From Penicillium oxalicum (taxonomy: Eukaryota; Ascomycota; Eurotiomycetes; Eurotiales; Aspergillaceae), in NCBI RefSeq assembly GCF_001723175.1, contig NC_064654.1, forward strand, positions 2,294,001-2,358,000: a stretch of DNA of 64,000 nucleotides. The letters are read 5' to 3'. The position numbers and the translations under genes were made by a program. Below the pieces are notes generated by a model. That model did not search any database, was not told the DNA's origin, and worked only from the letters and a program-made list of their open reading frames with translations. This document shows positions 34,101 through 45,174 of the stretch, piece after piece. Numbering within the stretch: position 1 is the first letter of the stretch; every line of letters begins with the position of its first letter.

Positions 34101-37100
34101 GGCCACTCTCTCTCTATCTCTCACTTTCACACACACTCTCGTCTTGGCTGATGGTCAGATGCGGTGTAATGCGGCTGCAAATGAGTGTCGAACCCCGGAG
34201 GGCCAAATCGCCAAGCCAGCTACTTTGCCTAGTGGGTGCCTTATGAATCATCGGTTAGGAGGGAGCTGAAGTCTGATCGCTGCCCCATTGGGACTGGTGG
34301 GTTGTCGCCAAGTCCGTTCAGGAACAGGAAATGAGGTGCCCAGTCCATCAGATACAGCGCTCTCCTCTTCGGGACTAGTTCGGAACAACCCAACAGATCA
34401 CCATTCGTCTGTGCCCGAAACAGGAGAGTCTTTCTCTTCTTTTTTCAGGAGGGCTTCTCTTGCTGGGGTGTCCGAGAAAGGAAGGCGTGGTCACACTCCA
34501 CCGGTGTACTCAGTTCAATTTAAAGGTAGCAGAGGCATCAGTGGCCTACTGTACTACTCTAAGTGGTAGGAGTAGTCGGGTCGTCTCTGCTGACGAGTAC
34601 CTTTTGAGCACCTGGACGATTGCCGCTGACAAGAAGAGTGCTTCGCATTTGACCAGAGTCGCGCCGCGCCCGCAAAAGGTCTGAATTGTAAAAGGACGGA
34701 TGAAAGCCATTCCAAGTGCCGGTAGCAGGATACAAGGACAACAACAACAAAAATGAAAACCAGTCAACTCAAAGACTTACTCTAATTGAGATCTTCAAGC
34801 CGACCAAGGCAATCGCAGTGGCGCAATCATGCTCGCATCATGCAGCTCTGTCGATAGGAGCGACAACGCCCTCTCTGCCCCGGTTCGGTGAGTGGAAATT
34901 TGCCCTGTCGGTCTGGAGACCTATATTGCAATCCCTGCCAGTCTCATCCAGATCCTGACTGATGACAGCAATTCTCATAGCTATCCAACTGCTCACAGCC
35001 ACGGTACTACCCGCCCTGCGCTGTATATGTGCGATTTTATACCGGACAGTATACACAGGTAGCACATACAGTATCAAGTACATGCTTCTCGCATCCTAAC
35101 GTGAATCATGCTTAATCAGAAGCCATCAGAACCGAGGAGACAAAGGAACACCTACTGAAGATCGTGACCCAGAAGAAGCCTGTTTAACATTCTTCAAAGT
35201 GCCGCCAATCCACTAAGCGACGACCGATCGGGAGGCTCGGAATGCGAATGAATCTTTATGTTGCGGGCTGGTCTGCTTCTAATGACATCTCGCGTGGGAA
35301 AAAGAAAAACAAAAGAAAGACGTTGTGGCGCAAGTAAGGGGTGAGGAAGGTGTCAGGTCGGGACTGTTCGCCCTTGATTCTGACTCCTTTACTTCTTCTA
35401 TACCTATACATTCAATACGCAGTTCAGTGTCGGGGACCGTAAGAGTAGGCGATGTACTATAGGATAGCTTCAACTCTGTTGGAAGGGGGGAAAGGAAAAG
35501 TAGATCAAACGAAACTCCACCCTGTCACAGAGTTCGACCAACAACAACATTTCTCCAACCATCTAGAATAAGGTGATTCATCGATCGTGGCTGTCTTCCG
35601 TCTATGCACATCGGTATTCCTGGCCATCCAAATCTATGTGACATTCCAGCCGTTTGAACGGCGATTCTCGACCGTCGCGCCACATTGCCAGAACTCTTTT
35701 TGTTATTTCTGTAATTTTTTTTTCTTTTGGTGCCATCCCTTTGAACTCTCGATGGTGTGAGGGATCAGTCCGCAGAATCCGATTTGTTTCACTTCCCCGT
35801 GTTTCGACAAGTCGAACCGGTGAATCTTGATAGTGTTCAGTATTTGAAAATTGATATGTTGATGTGTTTAGCAGCAGCCTCAAAATTGAATCTCCACTCA
35901 TGACCACTTCGTTCTATTTTTTTTTTTAAATGTCTAGCCTTGAAACGCAGACTACTCCATGGTTTGCCCTGATGTTTTCCCCCCTCGTCTGATTTGCGCA
36001 TGGTGTTGGCGGTTGGCCTGGGATGGACGGCATAGCGGATGATGGCGGGAATCCTGAGACCCGCGAGTCTGGACTGTGATTCTTTTTGAATGATCTTCCC
36101 ACAGTCAATCCTATAATGACGATCTCAAATCCTTTCAATCTTGGCCTCATCTCTGATGATTACTAGAGTCGTTCTTCCAGTAAGTAGGAGTAGTTGAGGG
36201 ATACGGTTCACTGTACTGTACCACCAACGGTATACTTTCGAGATGCTCATTCCAGGCTCATCCCTACCAGTTCATACTGAGACATCACATGACAGAGGTA
36301 AAATAAAAACCCTCGCGTCTTCATTGCTCGCATACACCATACTTTCTTATTCCTTCTGGCATTTTCTGTCTCGAAATGTGTTCCTGCGGAATTGGAAGAT
36401 TATATTCGATGGCATGGATGTGTGTCTTGAGTGGAGGACTGTTGTGCTTGTATTCCATCGTCATCTTGTGTGTAGAGTCACCGGAGGGCACAGAATACTA
36501 GTAGTATACTCAGGGGATGCGCTGCGGTGAAACTTTCATACAAACATCTGTCGCCCTAGACTCTGATCAAATGGTGCACATCCTCTTGTATGTGTCTAAA
36601 TCGATTTGATTTTAGAAATTCGGACAGGCGATGTATGGTTTGTCTAGGTGGTGGTATTGTCGTTCAAGATTGCACACGTAAACATTTCCCAGCATGTATG
36701 CCCTTCCATGCCCGGCCACGATTAGTCTTTGGAGGTTCCGTGGCTCGAGCCCCAAGGTACCTTTTACCCGGCTAATTACGATCATCTATTGGCCGCCTTT
36801 GCTCCCGCACAAACCTTACCCATGACCGGTTGGTGTGATTACCGACGCGGCTCGCGAGGCCCAGGCACTGTGCATTTCACATCTTACAGCGTCCAATTGT
36901 CCACTTTCCGGTCGAATCACAGAGTCGAAAAAAAACAGACTGTGCGCTCAGTGACTCACCGTTCTTGCAGTCTATGACGACTTCAGGGTAGGCTTTACCT
37001 TGACTTATCACGACTCGCCGGAAAACTGGTCCCTGTATGGCCATGGGGAACGAGGGGAATGGTACGGCCTGAAGGCTGGCCCGTGTCCAAGACCTCAAAT

Positions 37101-38551
37101 GCCTCACAGATTCACACCAGAGCGTCCACGGGTCACCTCGCGGGAAGTGTGGTCGGCCCACATTTGCTAAGCTTGCGTTCCTGGCCGGTGGAGCCTCGGA
37201 TCGTTGGGTAGTCAGTGGTTGAACCCCATTGAACACGCCGATAGCATTCATCTACATTGTCCTCGAGGAAGAGTGTATTGAGGGGAATGATGCAATCCGG
37301 TGACCTTGAATATCGCCATGGGATGCACCGTGAGAGGTGAATGCATCAGACACCTCACCTACTAGACCATGTCTGTGGGTCTGGACTCTGGAGAAAGAGA
37401 CATGGGCACGGGGACCAGACGGAACCCGATGAGACCCTCTTACTATTCTGTGATGGATGTAGCCGCCACACGATCCTCATGTCCAAATCTCAGCAGACTC
37501 GGTCCTTACTCCTCTACGCGGAAAGGTATACTGAACTCTCAACTACAACCCGGCCGTGAAGATCCTGCGCCGACGACAGCATCCATCTGGATCTGGCGCA
37601 ATTTGTGGCACGCTCCAGCAAAAGAGAAATTTCGATATAACGAAAGGGGGGGGCGCCCGCTCCACATCAACAGTCCCTGACTATTCATAGTTCTGGCGCC
37701 ATCGAGAGTGCCACCTCCCCCTTGCTGGCGTGGAGTACGTGAATCGATCATCCAGAAGCATCTTGGCACGTCGCTTTTGCCAACGCCAGTTGGGACCTTA
37801 TTTATGCTATTCCAACGGTCGCGCGGTGAAAAGGAGAAAATCTCGGTTGCAGATGCCAAGTTTGAAGTGACGTGTGATGTTTGTGCGAAAACCCCAAGCA
37901 TAAAAAATAAAACAAAAACAAAAACATCAGAAAGGAGAGAGAGGAAGAGAAAAGAAGTACAGTATAACAGGAAAATACAAAGTCAGAAAATTGGATGATT
38001 CCCATGTGTCAGAACTGGAAATTCAGCCCAGATGAAATATACCAATTTAGGACGACTCCATTTCTGTTTTCTTTTCTTGTTTTAACTTTTGAATTGAATA
38101 ATTCCAATATTCGCACGACCGTCGGTATTCAGTTTGCGCAATTTGCACCTTGCCCAGGAAACGGTATCCATACTAGCTCTGTATGGTCCCATACACAGTC
38201 TCATCATTGACCCTCTTTGCACCTCCGTCGCAAGTCGTGGCCAACTGCGTAGCCTCCTCCCAGGCAGCTGGCACTTAGCGTGTGGCACGGCCTCGCCTGT
38301 TCTTTCACGGACTTGCCTTTCCTCTTTGAGTATTCCACCCTCTCTCTCTCACTCTCTTTCTTTTCCCTCTCTCACTCACGCAATCACTCTCTTGAATTCG
38401 TCCAACCGACCGTCGTTCCTTATAAAACAGTCACTCCTTGCTGTCCCCGTGCACTCACGCCCTTGAAGCCAGTTCACCACAAGCTTTCCAACTCCAGTCA
38501 CTCGCTTTTCAGCCCTCGCTCGTCGCTCTCGACATTAAAAGACCCGTCAAC
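31165..38551. other. 7.4-kb region with no recognisable gene
   Basis: The longest stretch of the window without a supported gene. Open frames on both strands stay below ~125 codons, and none shows a conserved motif or a splice-consistent chain of exons. The right end holds the promoter of the Kre9-type gene: a CT-rich tract at about 38336-38390 and TATAAAA at 38421-38427. No transposase, reverse transcriptase or terminal repeat was recognised by eye. Possible contents are a long untranslated RNA, decayed repeats or extended regulation. Confidence 0.4.
38421..38427 (+). promoter_or_regulatory. TATA box of the Kre9-type wall protein gene
   Basis: TATAAAA lies 131 bp before the ATG at 38552. 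It is preceded by a CT-rich tract (about 38336-38390), the usual arrangement of strongly expressed fungal wall-protein genes. Confidence 0.55.
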
Positions 38552-39355
38552 ATGCGTTTCTCCGCTGCCACTCTCGTCACTGCCTTTGCGGCCATCGCTG
38601 CAGCCTACACCACGCCTGATTACTCCAAGGACCCTCAGGGCAACCCCGTCCGCTCTCCCAGCTTGAAACCAGCTGTCCCCGAGGGCAAAGCCCTTCACCA
38701 TCAAGTGGGATGCAACCCTTGGCAAGACCGTGTCGATCGTCCTCCTGCGCGGCCCCTCCAACAACGTGCAGCCGCTGGAGACCCTTGCAGAGAGCATCCC
38801 CAACACGGGCGCTTTCATCTGGACCCCTTCCACGACATTGACCCCTGATGTCACCCACTACGGTCTTCTCATCGTCGTCGAGGATGCTGGTGCCCACCAC
38901 GGTGCCTACCAGTGGTCGACCCAGTTCGGTATCTCGGGCGTGGACGGTGCCACCACCGCCGCCGTCACCACCTCCCAGGTCTCCCAGACAGTCACCTCCA
39001 CCTCTTCCTTGACTCACACCGTGATCGCTGCCACCAGCGCGGTCAACACTGCCGATGCTTCCTCCACCGCTGCCGCCCGGGCTCTGACAACTCTGGCAGC
39101 TCCGACTCTGGCAGCTCCAACACCGCGGTGGTCAGCCTGGCTCCCGCCACCACCGCGTCTTTCGCAACCACTCAGGTGTGGGTTCCCACCGGCGCCACTA
39201 CTCTGGCCAGCAGCGCTGCCGCTCAATCCTCCGGCGCTGTCTCCCCCAGTGTCTCGGCCACCCCGACCCCCACTCCGGCCTACAACGCGGCTGGCCGTAC
39301 CGTCATTTCCCTCGGCGCCGTTGTCGCTGGTCTGGTTGCCTTTTTGGCTCTGTAA
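38552..39355 (+). pseudogene. Kre9/KNH-type Ser/Thr-rich GPI-anchored wall protein with two frameshifts
   Basis: About 267 aa if read through both breaks; family of Ser-Thr-rich GPI-anchored extracellular proteins with an N-terminal Kre9/Knh1 domain. The signal peptide is MRFSAATLVTAFAAIAAA. The first frame gives the domain start (GNPVRSPSLKPAVPEGKA). At the CCC of GCCCTTC (~38692-38696) the frame moves by one base and continues as FTIKWDATLGKTVSIVLLRG, through TGAFIWTP and GAYQWSTQFGIS, and a Thr/Ser-rich stretch. At GCCGCCCGGGCTC (~39075-39085) the frame returns to the first and reads SDNSGSSDSGSS, ending in a GPI-type tail (ISLGAVVAGLVAFLAL). Each segment is good family sequence and no splice signals explain the jumps. 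I suspect base-calling indels in C/G runs; a real pseudogene is the alternative. Confidence 0.75.
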
Positions 39356-40540
39356 ATCGACGGCGTATGAACCACCTGCAGCCGTCAATTTGAAAGAGGA
39401 CCGGATGTGTGGGGACGGGGGAAGGGGCCACGCCAAGAGCCACGTGCCGTGGTGATACAATCTTTAAAGTATCACGACGGGATCCCTTCCCACTCTCCCT
39501 GTCCCCATTGTCTGGGCCATGGAACCATGAAAGTCGTTGACCGATTTACACGTTTGACCAAGTCTCTGCGCCAGTTGCTCGCGCGTTCTTGCTGCATCTT
39601 TGATCATCATGTTCCCGTGATCATTTCTGTCATCTGTTGGTCTGGATCTGTGTCCTTTGTGAATACTTGTGGATGACCTATGTCAGCCACATCTCCTCAA
39701 CGAGCAGGAGATGGATTGTTCTGCTCTGTCTATTTTTTTGAACATATTTACACTCGACTGCAAAAACCACATGTCTCTGTTTGACCCGTCCGCGCATCTT
39801 TATACCATTTGTTTTTTTTCTTGTGATCTTGTCAGATTGACATGCGGAGAGAGTCTAAGCTTTTTCTTGGCTTGTAATGTGAATTTCTCCATTTGCCATT
39901 TGCTTTACTTCGATTTAGTCGAATTTTCAACTGTAACGTAGAGGGCAGAGACGTCATGATCCGTCCTTGATACACAATCTGTTCTGAAAACACTCGCAGC
40001 CTGCGGTCGAGTCTGCGCCTTTTATTGCAGAGTGACCTGCGTCTTGGCTCAGCTGGAACTGAAGCCATAGGAACAGGCCATGATTCAGTTCTGCACTACC
40101 TCAACTCGGATGCAACATCTCGTCCTAACGGCTCTTGAACGTTGTCACCTGCCAGGTCTCTTTCTCTATGTTTTCTTTTCATTCGTAGAAAAAGATTCTA
40201 CAAGGACAACTTCGTGGTGCAACCTACAATTTACCCCGAGTCCACTCACCGCCTACCCTGGTCCACTTCTCCAGTCCGACCGATAAAACCACGTGATACC
40301 CGATAAGTCGACGATAAGGAAATTTCCCCCCAAGCACCGACGCCCGCCATCGCCTCTCGATTTCCGTACGAGATTTGTACGCGGGTTTTCCTCTTCTCAG
40401 TCTACTGATCTTTGCGAACGAAACAGCGTCTGACCTTTTCTCCCGAGAATTCCTCTCCAAATTTGTACTGCAGGCAGTGCTCTCTTGGTCTTTCCAATCC
40501 TTTTTGATTTCCATCACACTCATCTCAATCTACCTCCACA
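39356..40540. other. Intergenic, no gene recognised
   Basis: 1.2 kb with T-rich 3' flank sequence on the left. The right end is the pyrimidine-rich leader of the UPF0390 gene. Nothing else was recognised. Confidence 0.4.
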
Positions 40541-41125
40541 ATGGCTCAAGGTCTCCTGAAGAAGAGCAAGCCCGCCTCCGCGACGGCCAAGCGGTATGTG
40601 ATTCTTACTCAACATGTCCCAAGCAAAATGGAAGGAAAGGGGACTTGAAACGAGATGCGCACGGCTCATTCTTTCCGTCTCGCCTCACTTCCAAAAAAGA
40701 AGAAGAAGGTGATGATGATGATAAAAGACCCTGCTCTAACGCTCATTTTACACCTCTAGATCCTCCGCCGCCGCAGCCAAGATGAAGCGTGGCCCTCGAC
40801 AGATTGCGCCTAAGAAGCAAGCCCTCATCCGCCAGGCCAAGATGACTAAGGTATGCGGAGTGACTTCAATATCGAAACCCCGTTTACCCTTTCATTTGGA
40901 CGGGATGGAACGAGAAGAAAGACGTGATACGTTGTACTTTGTGTGTTGCGCGCCCGAATGATCAAGAAACTAACGCTTCGGTTCTCTTTCTTGCCCTATC
41001 AGAAACTCACATCCGGTCTGGTTACCAAGACGGAACGCAGCCTTGCGACCAAGGCTGGGCATCTGGAGCTGTTGGCGGGTGGAAAGAAGGATCGGAATGC
41101 CGAAAAGGCAAAGGCGAAGAAGTAA
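40541..41125 (+). CDS. UPF0390 / DUF2462 small basic protein
   Basis: Exons are 40541-40593, 40760-40850 and 41003-41125, giving 88 aa. Donors are GTATGT and GTATGC, acceptors CTAG and ATCAG, and phases agree. The protein is very Lys/Ala-rich: an N-terminal [11 protein letters not shown], a core [18 protein letters not shown] and a tail THR-type pattern [16 protein letters not shown] ending in EKAKAKK. This is the conserved eukaryotic UPF0390 family (human relative known as a Leydig cell tumour 10-kDa protein homologue). The high basic charge suggests a nuclear/nucleolar or RNA-associated location, but function is not established. The introns (166 and 152 nt) are long for this window. Confidence 0.88.
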
Positions 41126-42383
41126 AGACTGGATGGATGGGCCGGGACTGGCCTGTCAAAAAAAAGAAAAGGAAAAAACAAAACAAGATTCTTTGGGGGA
41201 GAGGGGGGAACTTGGCTCTTTGAGCCATGTGGGAAAGAAAAAAAAATTGCATATATGAGAAGATGCAAAGTGGAAGAATGGGATATTTGTGAAATCGATG
41301 TGCATGTCTCGTACTCGCTTTTGAGTTGAGATTTAGTCCATTGGTGGTTGTCCTGTGGGTTCTTGTGTGTGTGTGTGTGTATTGGAATCATCTACTTCGA
41401 CCTTGATTCGATGAGGATCGATCCTTGGATTTGGGGTTTGTTTTTTTGTTTGTTTGTTATGAATCATGTGGGTAGGTCGTGATTCTGAACGTTGCTACTC
41501 CTATTTGGCGATATTATCTTGCCGTGTTTATGAATGTGATACCCTAATTGGAAATGGATCATTATAGATTCTTGTTTTATCTGCTCTTGAATCTGTCTTC
41601 CTATTCTTTCCACGATGGCCGTTTCAAAAGTCATCCCGCTCCGCTTCTACTATGTTTTTTTTGAATTACGTTCGAGTGCCGCTGTGGCGAGCATACATGT
41701 AGGGATGGAAGAGGAGAGGACTCGCGTTTCTACTTCCGCCTGTAGGCGGAGATGAAAGATGATTGAGAAAAGATCAAGGGACTGACTGGTGGCACCCGCC
41801 GAGTCATTCGACGTCGGCGCACATTCGTTCAGGGTTGATAGGTATCTCTGGATCAGGTCCCCCTAGCCATCCTGATCAACATGACTTGCACGAGCAGGTG
41901 CATTATGTATAGGATATGCTCAAGTATAGAGGGGGGTCATCATCACATCGGATATTTCTAGAGGCGAAAAGACCGCGTTCTTAATATCACTTGCGATTGT
42001 ATGATATCATAAAGAACAAAAAAAAAACTCAGACGTTAAATCATCAATCATCAACGGGGTGAAGGTGAATAAAGCCAATCAGCCATCGTGATCCATCGAG
42101 GGAATTGAGGATGGAAAAGAGGAAGAAAGAGAAGTCGAGGGGGAAAAGAGGAGGAAGAGGGGAAGGGGGGAAAAAAGGCAAAAGCAAATATCAACCGTCG
42201 AAACAATCGACAAGAAAAGTCGGGGGACAAAAATATATCAGGGTATCTATAAAATCCAACTCCAATGCCGTCCATAAGGTACCAACACACCACGCCTCGT
42301 TGCGCTCCCATTGCCGGTCTGTCGCTTGAAATCTGTCGTTTTCCGCAAGCAACGCAACCATCCATTTCCGAGGGGTTTGGGTC
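41126..42383. other. Convergent 3' flanks, no gene recognised
   Basis: 1.26 kb between convergent genes. A short GT run lies near 41367-41379, and purine-rich sequence (AAG/GGA-rich) lies at about 42100-42185. No gene was recognised. Confidence 0.4.
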
Positions 42384-45174
42384 CTAGAATTTGGAAATTT
42401 TCGATGGAACACCAGCTTGCTCGATCAATTCTTGGCCGCGCTCCAGCCAGGACTGGAATCCTGCATCGGATGCATCCGAGGGGAAGTCGTCCCAGATGGG
42501 ATTTTCCGAGTCCGCATAGGTGGACCAGATACCTTTGGGTACATCGGCCATGGACCACGAGGGTAGCTTGGCCAGGACACATGTGTAGTAAAAATACAAG
42601 ATGCGACACAACAGCTCGACACGGTCGATATAATGCTGTTGCGAGGGATCCGGGGCCTGACCCCCGTCGCCCAGACGCTTCCACCAGGATACGCGCCAGC
42701 GGAGAGTCAGAAGAATCTGGCCCAACTCGCTAAGGAAGCGGACGTGGGTCTCGTGGGAAATTTGCTTCCACTTGATGTTGTAGAAATCACGTTCGAGTTT
42801 CCGAAAACCTTCCACCTCGAGCATTCGGCAGACAATCCGCGAGAGCTGTGCAGCTAGCAGAATATCCCGTCGCTCCTCGGGGTTGTTGATATCCATTGGT
42901 CGTTCTTCACCCTCACCGTCTAGAGGGACAAAGGTGTACTTGGCGCGTGACGGCATGTTGTTCCACCGAGAGAGCAAAGTCTGAAGAGAGAAAAAGTGTT
43001 AGTTCAATGCGACACCTGTGGTGAGGAGGGAGCAAACCAATTTTCAAAACTTACATATGCCTGGGCCATTGGGTCACAGTCTTTCACACATGTCAGCCAA
43101 TTCTTCGACTTGTCTTTGGACTCGACGATCCGCCGATCAATGAACTCCAAGAACGTTGACTTGGAGTTGCCATTGTATTCGCTCAAGCTCTTCAGGAACT
43201 TGTACGTCTCCCCAAGATCGAGTACATATAGCGAGCCCCAGCCCTGTGTGGCCCGGATATTGAAGCGACCTTGGCGCTCGTTGAGGAAGGAAAGCAGTTG
43301 ACCGAGGTCAAATTCGGACGGAATCTCCATCCGAACCCTTCTGGTCCCGTCCAGCGTAGGATGGTTGACCGCACGTTGAGCTGGAAATCCGGGGAGGTCA
43401 GTTCATCGTTTCTAGTAGTACAAGGGTCTTTCAAAATGAGGGCAAGACACGCACAGATATAGTTGCATGTGCCAAATTCCACAATGCTAGAGAAGCAGGC
43501 ACGAGCGCATGGTTGCTCATTGAGAGTTGGTCGACACGCATCACAGGGGGAACTTCCATCACACTAGATTCCGGAAATTAGCAAAAGGTGCTGACCAGCG
43601 TGGCCCGAAATGTTGATTTTCAAACGCACCTTGCGCTTATTCAGTCTACATTGAACACAGGTGTCCTTGTTCTTGCGACGGAGGCCAGCGTTGGCTCGGC
43701 CAACCATACTCAGAGGCCCCTTGCGACGCGCCCCCCGTGGAGGAGACACGAAATCTGCCGAGGCGATTGAACCACCCTGACCATCTTCCTGGACGATCTG
43801 CAGTGGCTTGGGTAGCCCCAGGTCAATGGAAGAGCCGCTGCTCCGCACTTTGCGTTTTCGTACAGTAGCGACCGACTGCATCGCAAGGACGGGGGGCCGG
43901 GCGAGCTGATGCTGACCTGCCAAGGAAGACGCCCGAGAGCGCGAGGGGAACGCGCTAATCAAAGACTCGGTGGGGGTCTCGCTGACCATAAAGGCAGTGG
44001 CCTTTGTCACCGGGTGCGTGTCATCGGGGGAACTCGTGTCGGGTGTGGGAAGTTTCCACTGGGCATCATCATCGGCCGATTGATCGGCAAATGCGGGCAC
44101 ATCCTCGCTTGTCGCAGAGTATGAGCATTCGTAAAAGGCCGGGATGTCTCCCGTCACCGATGAGCATTCGGACTTGAACTGGAAGCCCTCCGCCGGGGCC
44201 TGAACGGCCTTCTGGGAGATTGGGAGGGGAGGTGGAGACATTTGCGAGACCGGCAGCTGAGACTCAAGGCTATTCAGCCAGCGGGATTCGAGCGATCGTA
44301 AAGACGGTTGCTGACTCTTGGTGCGATTGTGGTTGCTGGCCACGGACGTGGACTCCGGCGGGGAGTGATTCTCCATGGGCACAGCAGTGGGCATCTCTGG
44401 CCACTGTTCTGGCATCATGGGGAACGCAGGTGGGATCTGCTGGAACATGAGGGTTTCAGCGGAGGCATCCGGGAAACCCTGACCCTGGGACAAGTCCCCG
44501 ACATCATCCACGATCACCGCACGAGTCGAGTTGGTCGACGCTTTTCCATATGGATACAGAATGGGATGCTCCATGTTCACGCCCGCGGCGACCGAGTTGA
44601 ACAGTTGGAAGTGCGGCCAGCTTTCCTCGCTATGAAAATTGTCGTCGGCCGATGAAGGTACCGTGCGCGGGCTGATAGTGCCGCTGGCCGTGCCCTCAAA
44701 GAGGCCATCGGCATAGTTGAAGTTCTCCGTCACATTGCGGTTGTTCCTACTCCAGAAGAAGCGGTATCCATGTTAGCGGTTTTATTCCTCGGGAGCTTCG
44801 TCCTCATTCCGGATGCGACTCTTTTATTTTCTTGATTGCCGATTTCGTTCCACGGCGCTTCACGCGGTCCAGACGGGATTTTTACAAAAAAAGAAAAAGG
44901 GGAGGGGAAGGGGGGCGAAAAAAAGAACGCACCTCTTGTCTAGAGCTTGGATTTCACGAGGGCGATCGAGCAGTGCGCCCGTCAGAGGATCGTGAAAAGC
45001 GCCGAGATCTGCGACATCGGCACACTGACTGGATTCCTGACTGGTATCCCACTCGGGCGGTTGATCGTATCCGAGATGCTCCCAGGAAGCGACCGAGAAA
45101 GCACCGTCCGTCTGCCAGTTGTCGAGAATTTTGGGGTCGATCCCCGCCACCGCTGCACCGCTTCCACAGTCCAT
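42384..45174 (-). CDS. Zn2Cys6 transcription factor with central DNA-binding cluster
   Basis: Exons are 45174-44933, 44746-43630, 43563-43455, 43380-43055 and 42980-42384, giving 796 aa. An in-frame TGA directly precedes the ATG. The zinc cluster is Cys444, 447, 454, 460, 463 and 472 (CVQCRLNKRKC...CDAC...C), matching C-x2-C-x6-C-x6-C-x2-C-x8-C. Intron 2 separates Lys453 from Cys454, so correct splicing is needed to make the finger. Residues ~90-430 are Pro/Ser/Asp-rich and disordered (activation-like), with a basic RKRKVRSSG patch. The C-terminal ~320 residues are helical and conserved-looking (TFLEFIDRRIVESKDKSKNW, LSRIVCRMLEVEGFRKLERD) rather than the usual fungal-specific middle homology region. 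Most family members have the cluster at the N-terminus, so this layout is less common. Targets are unknown. Confidence 0.85.
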
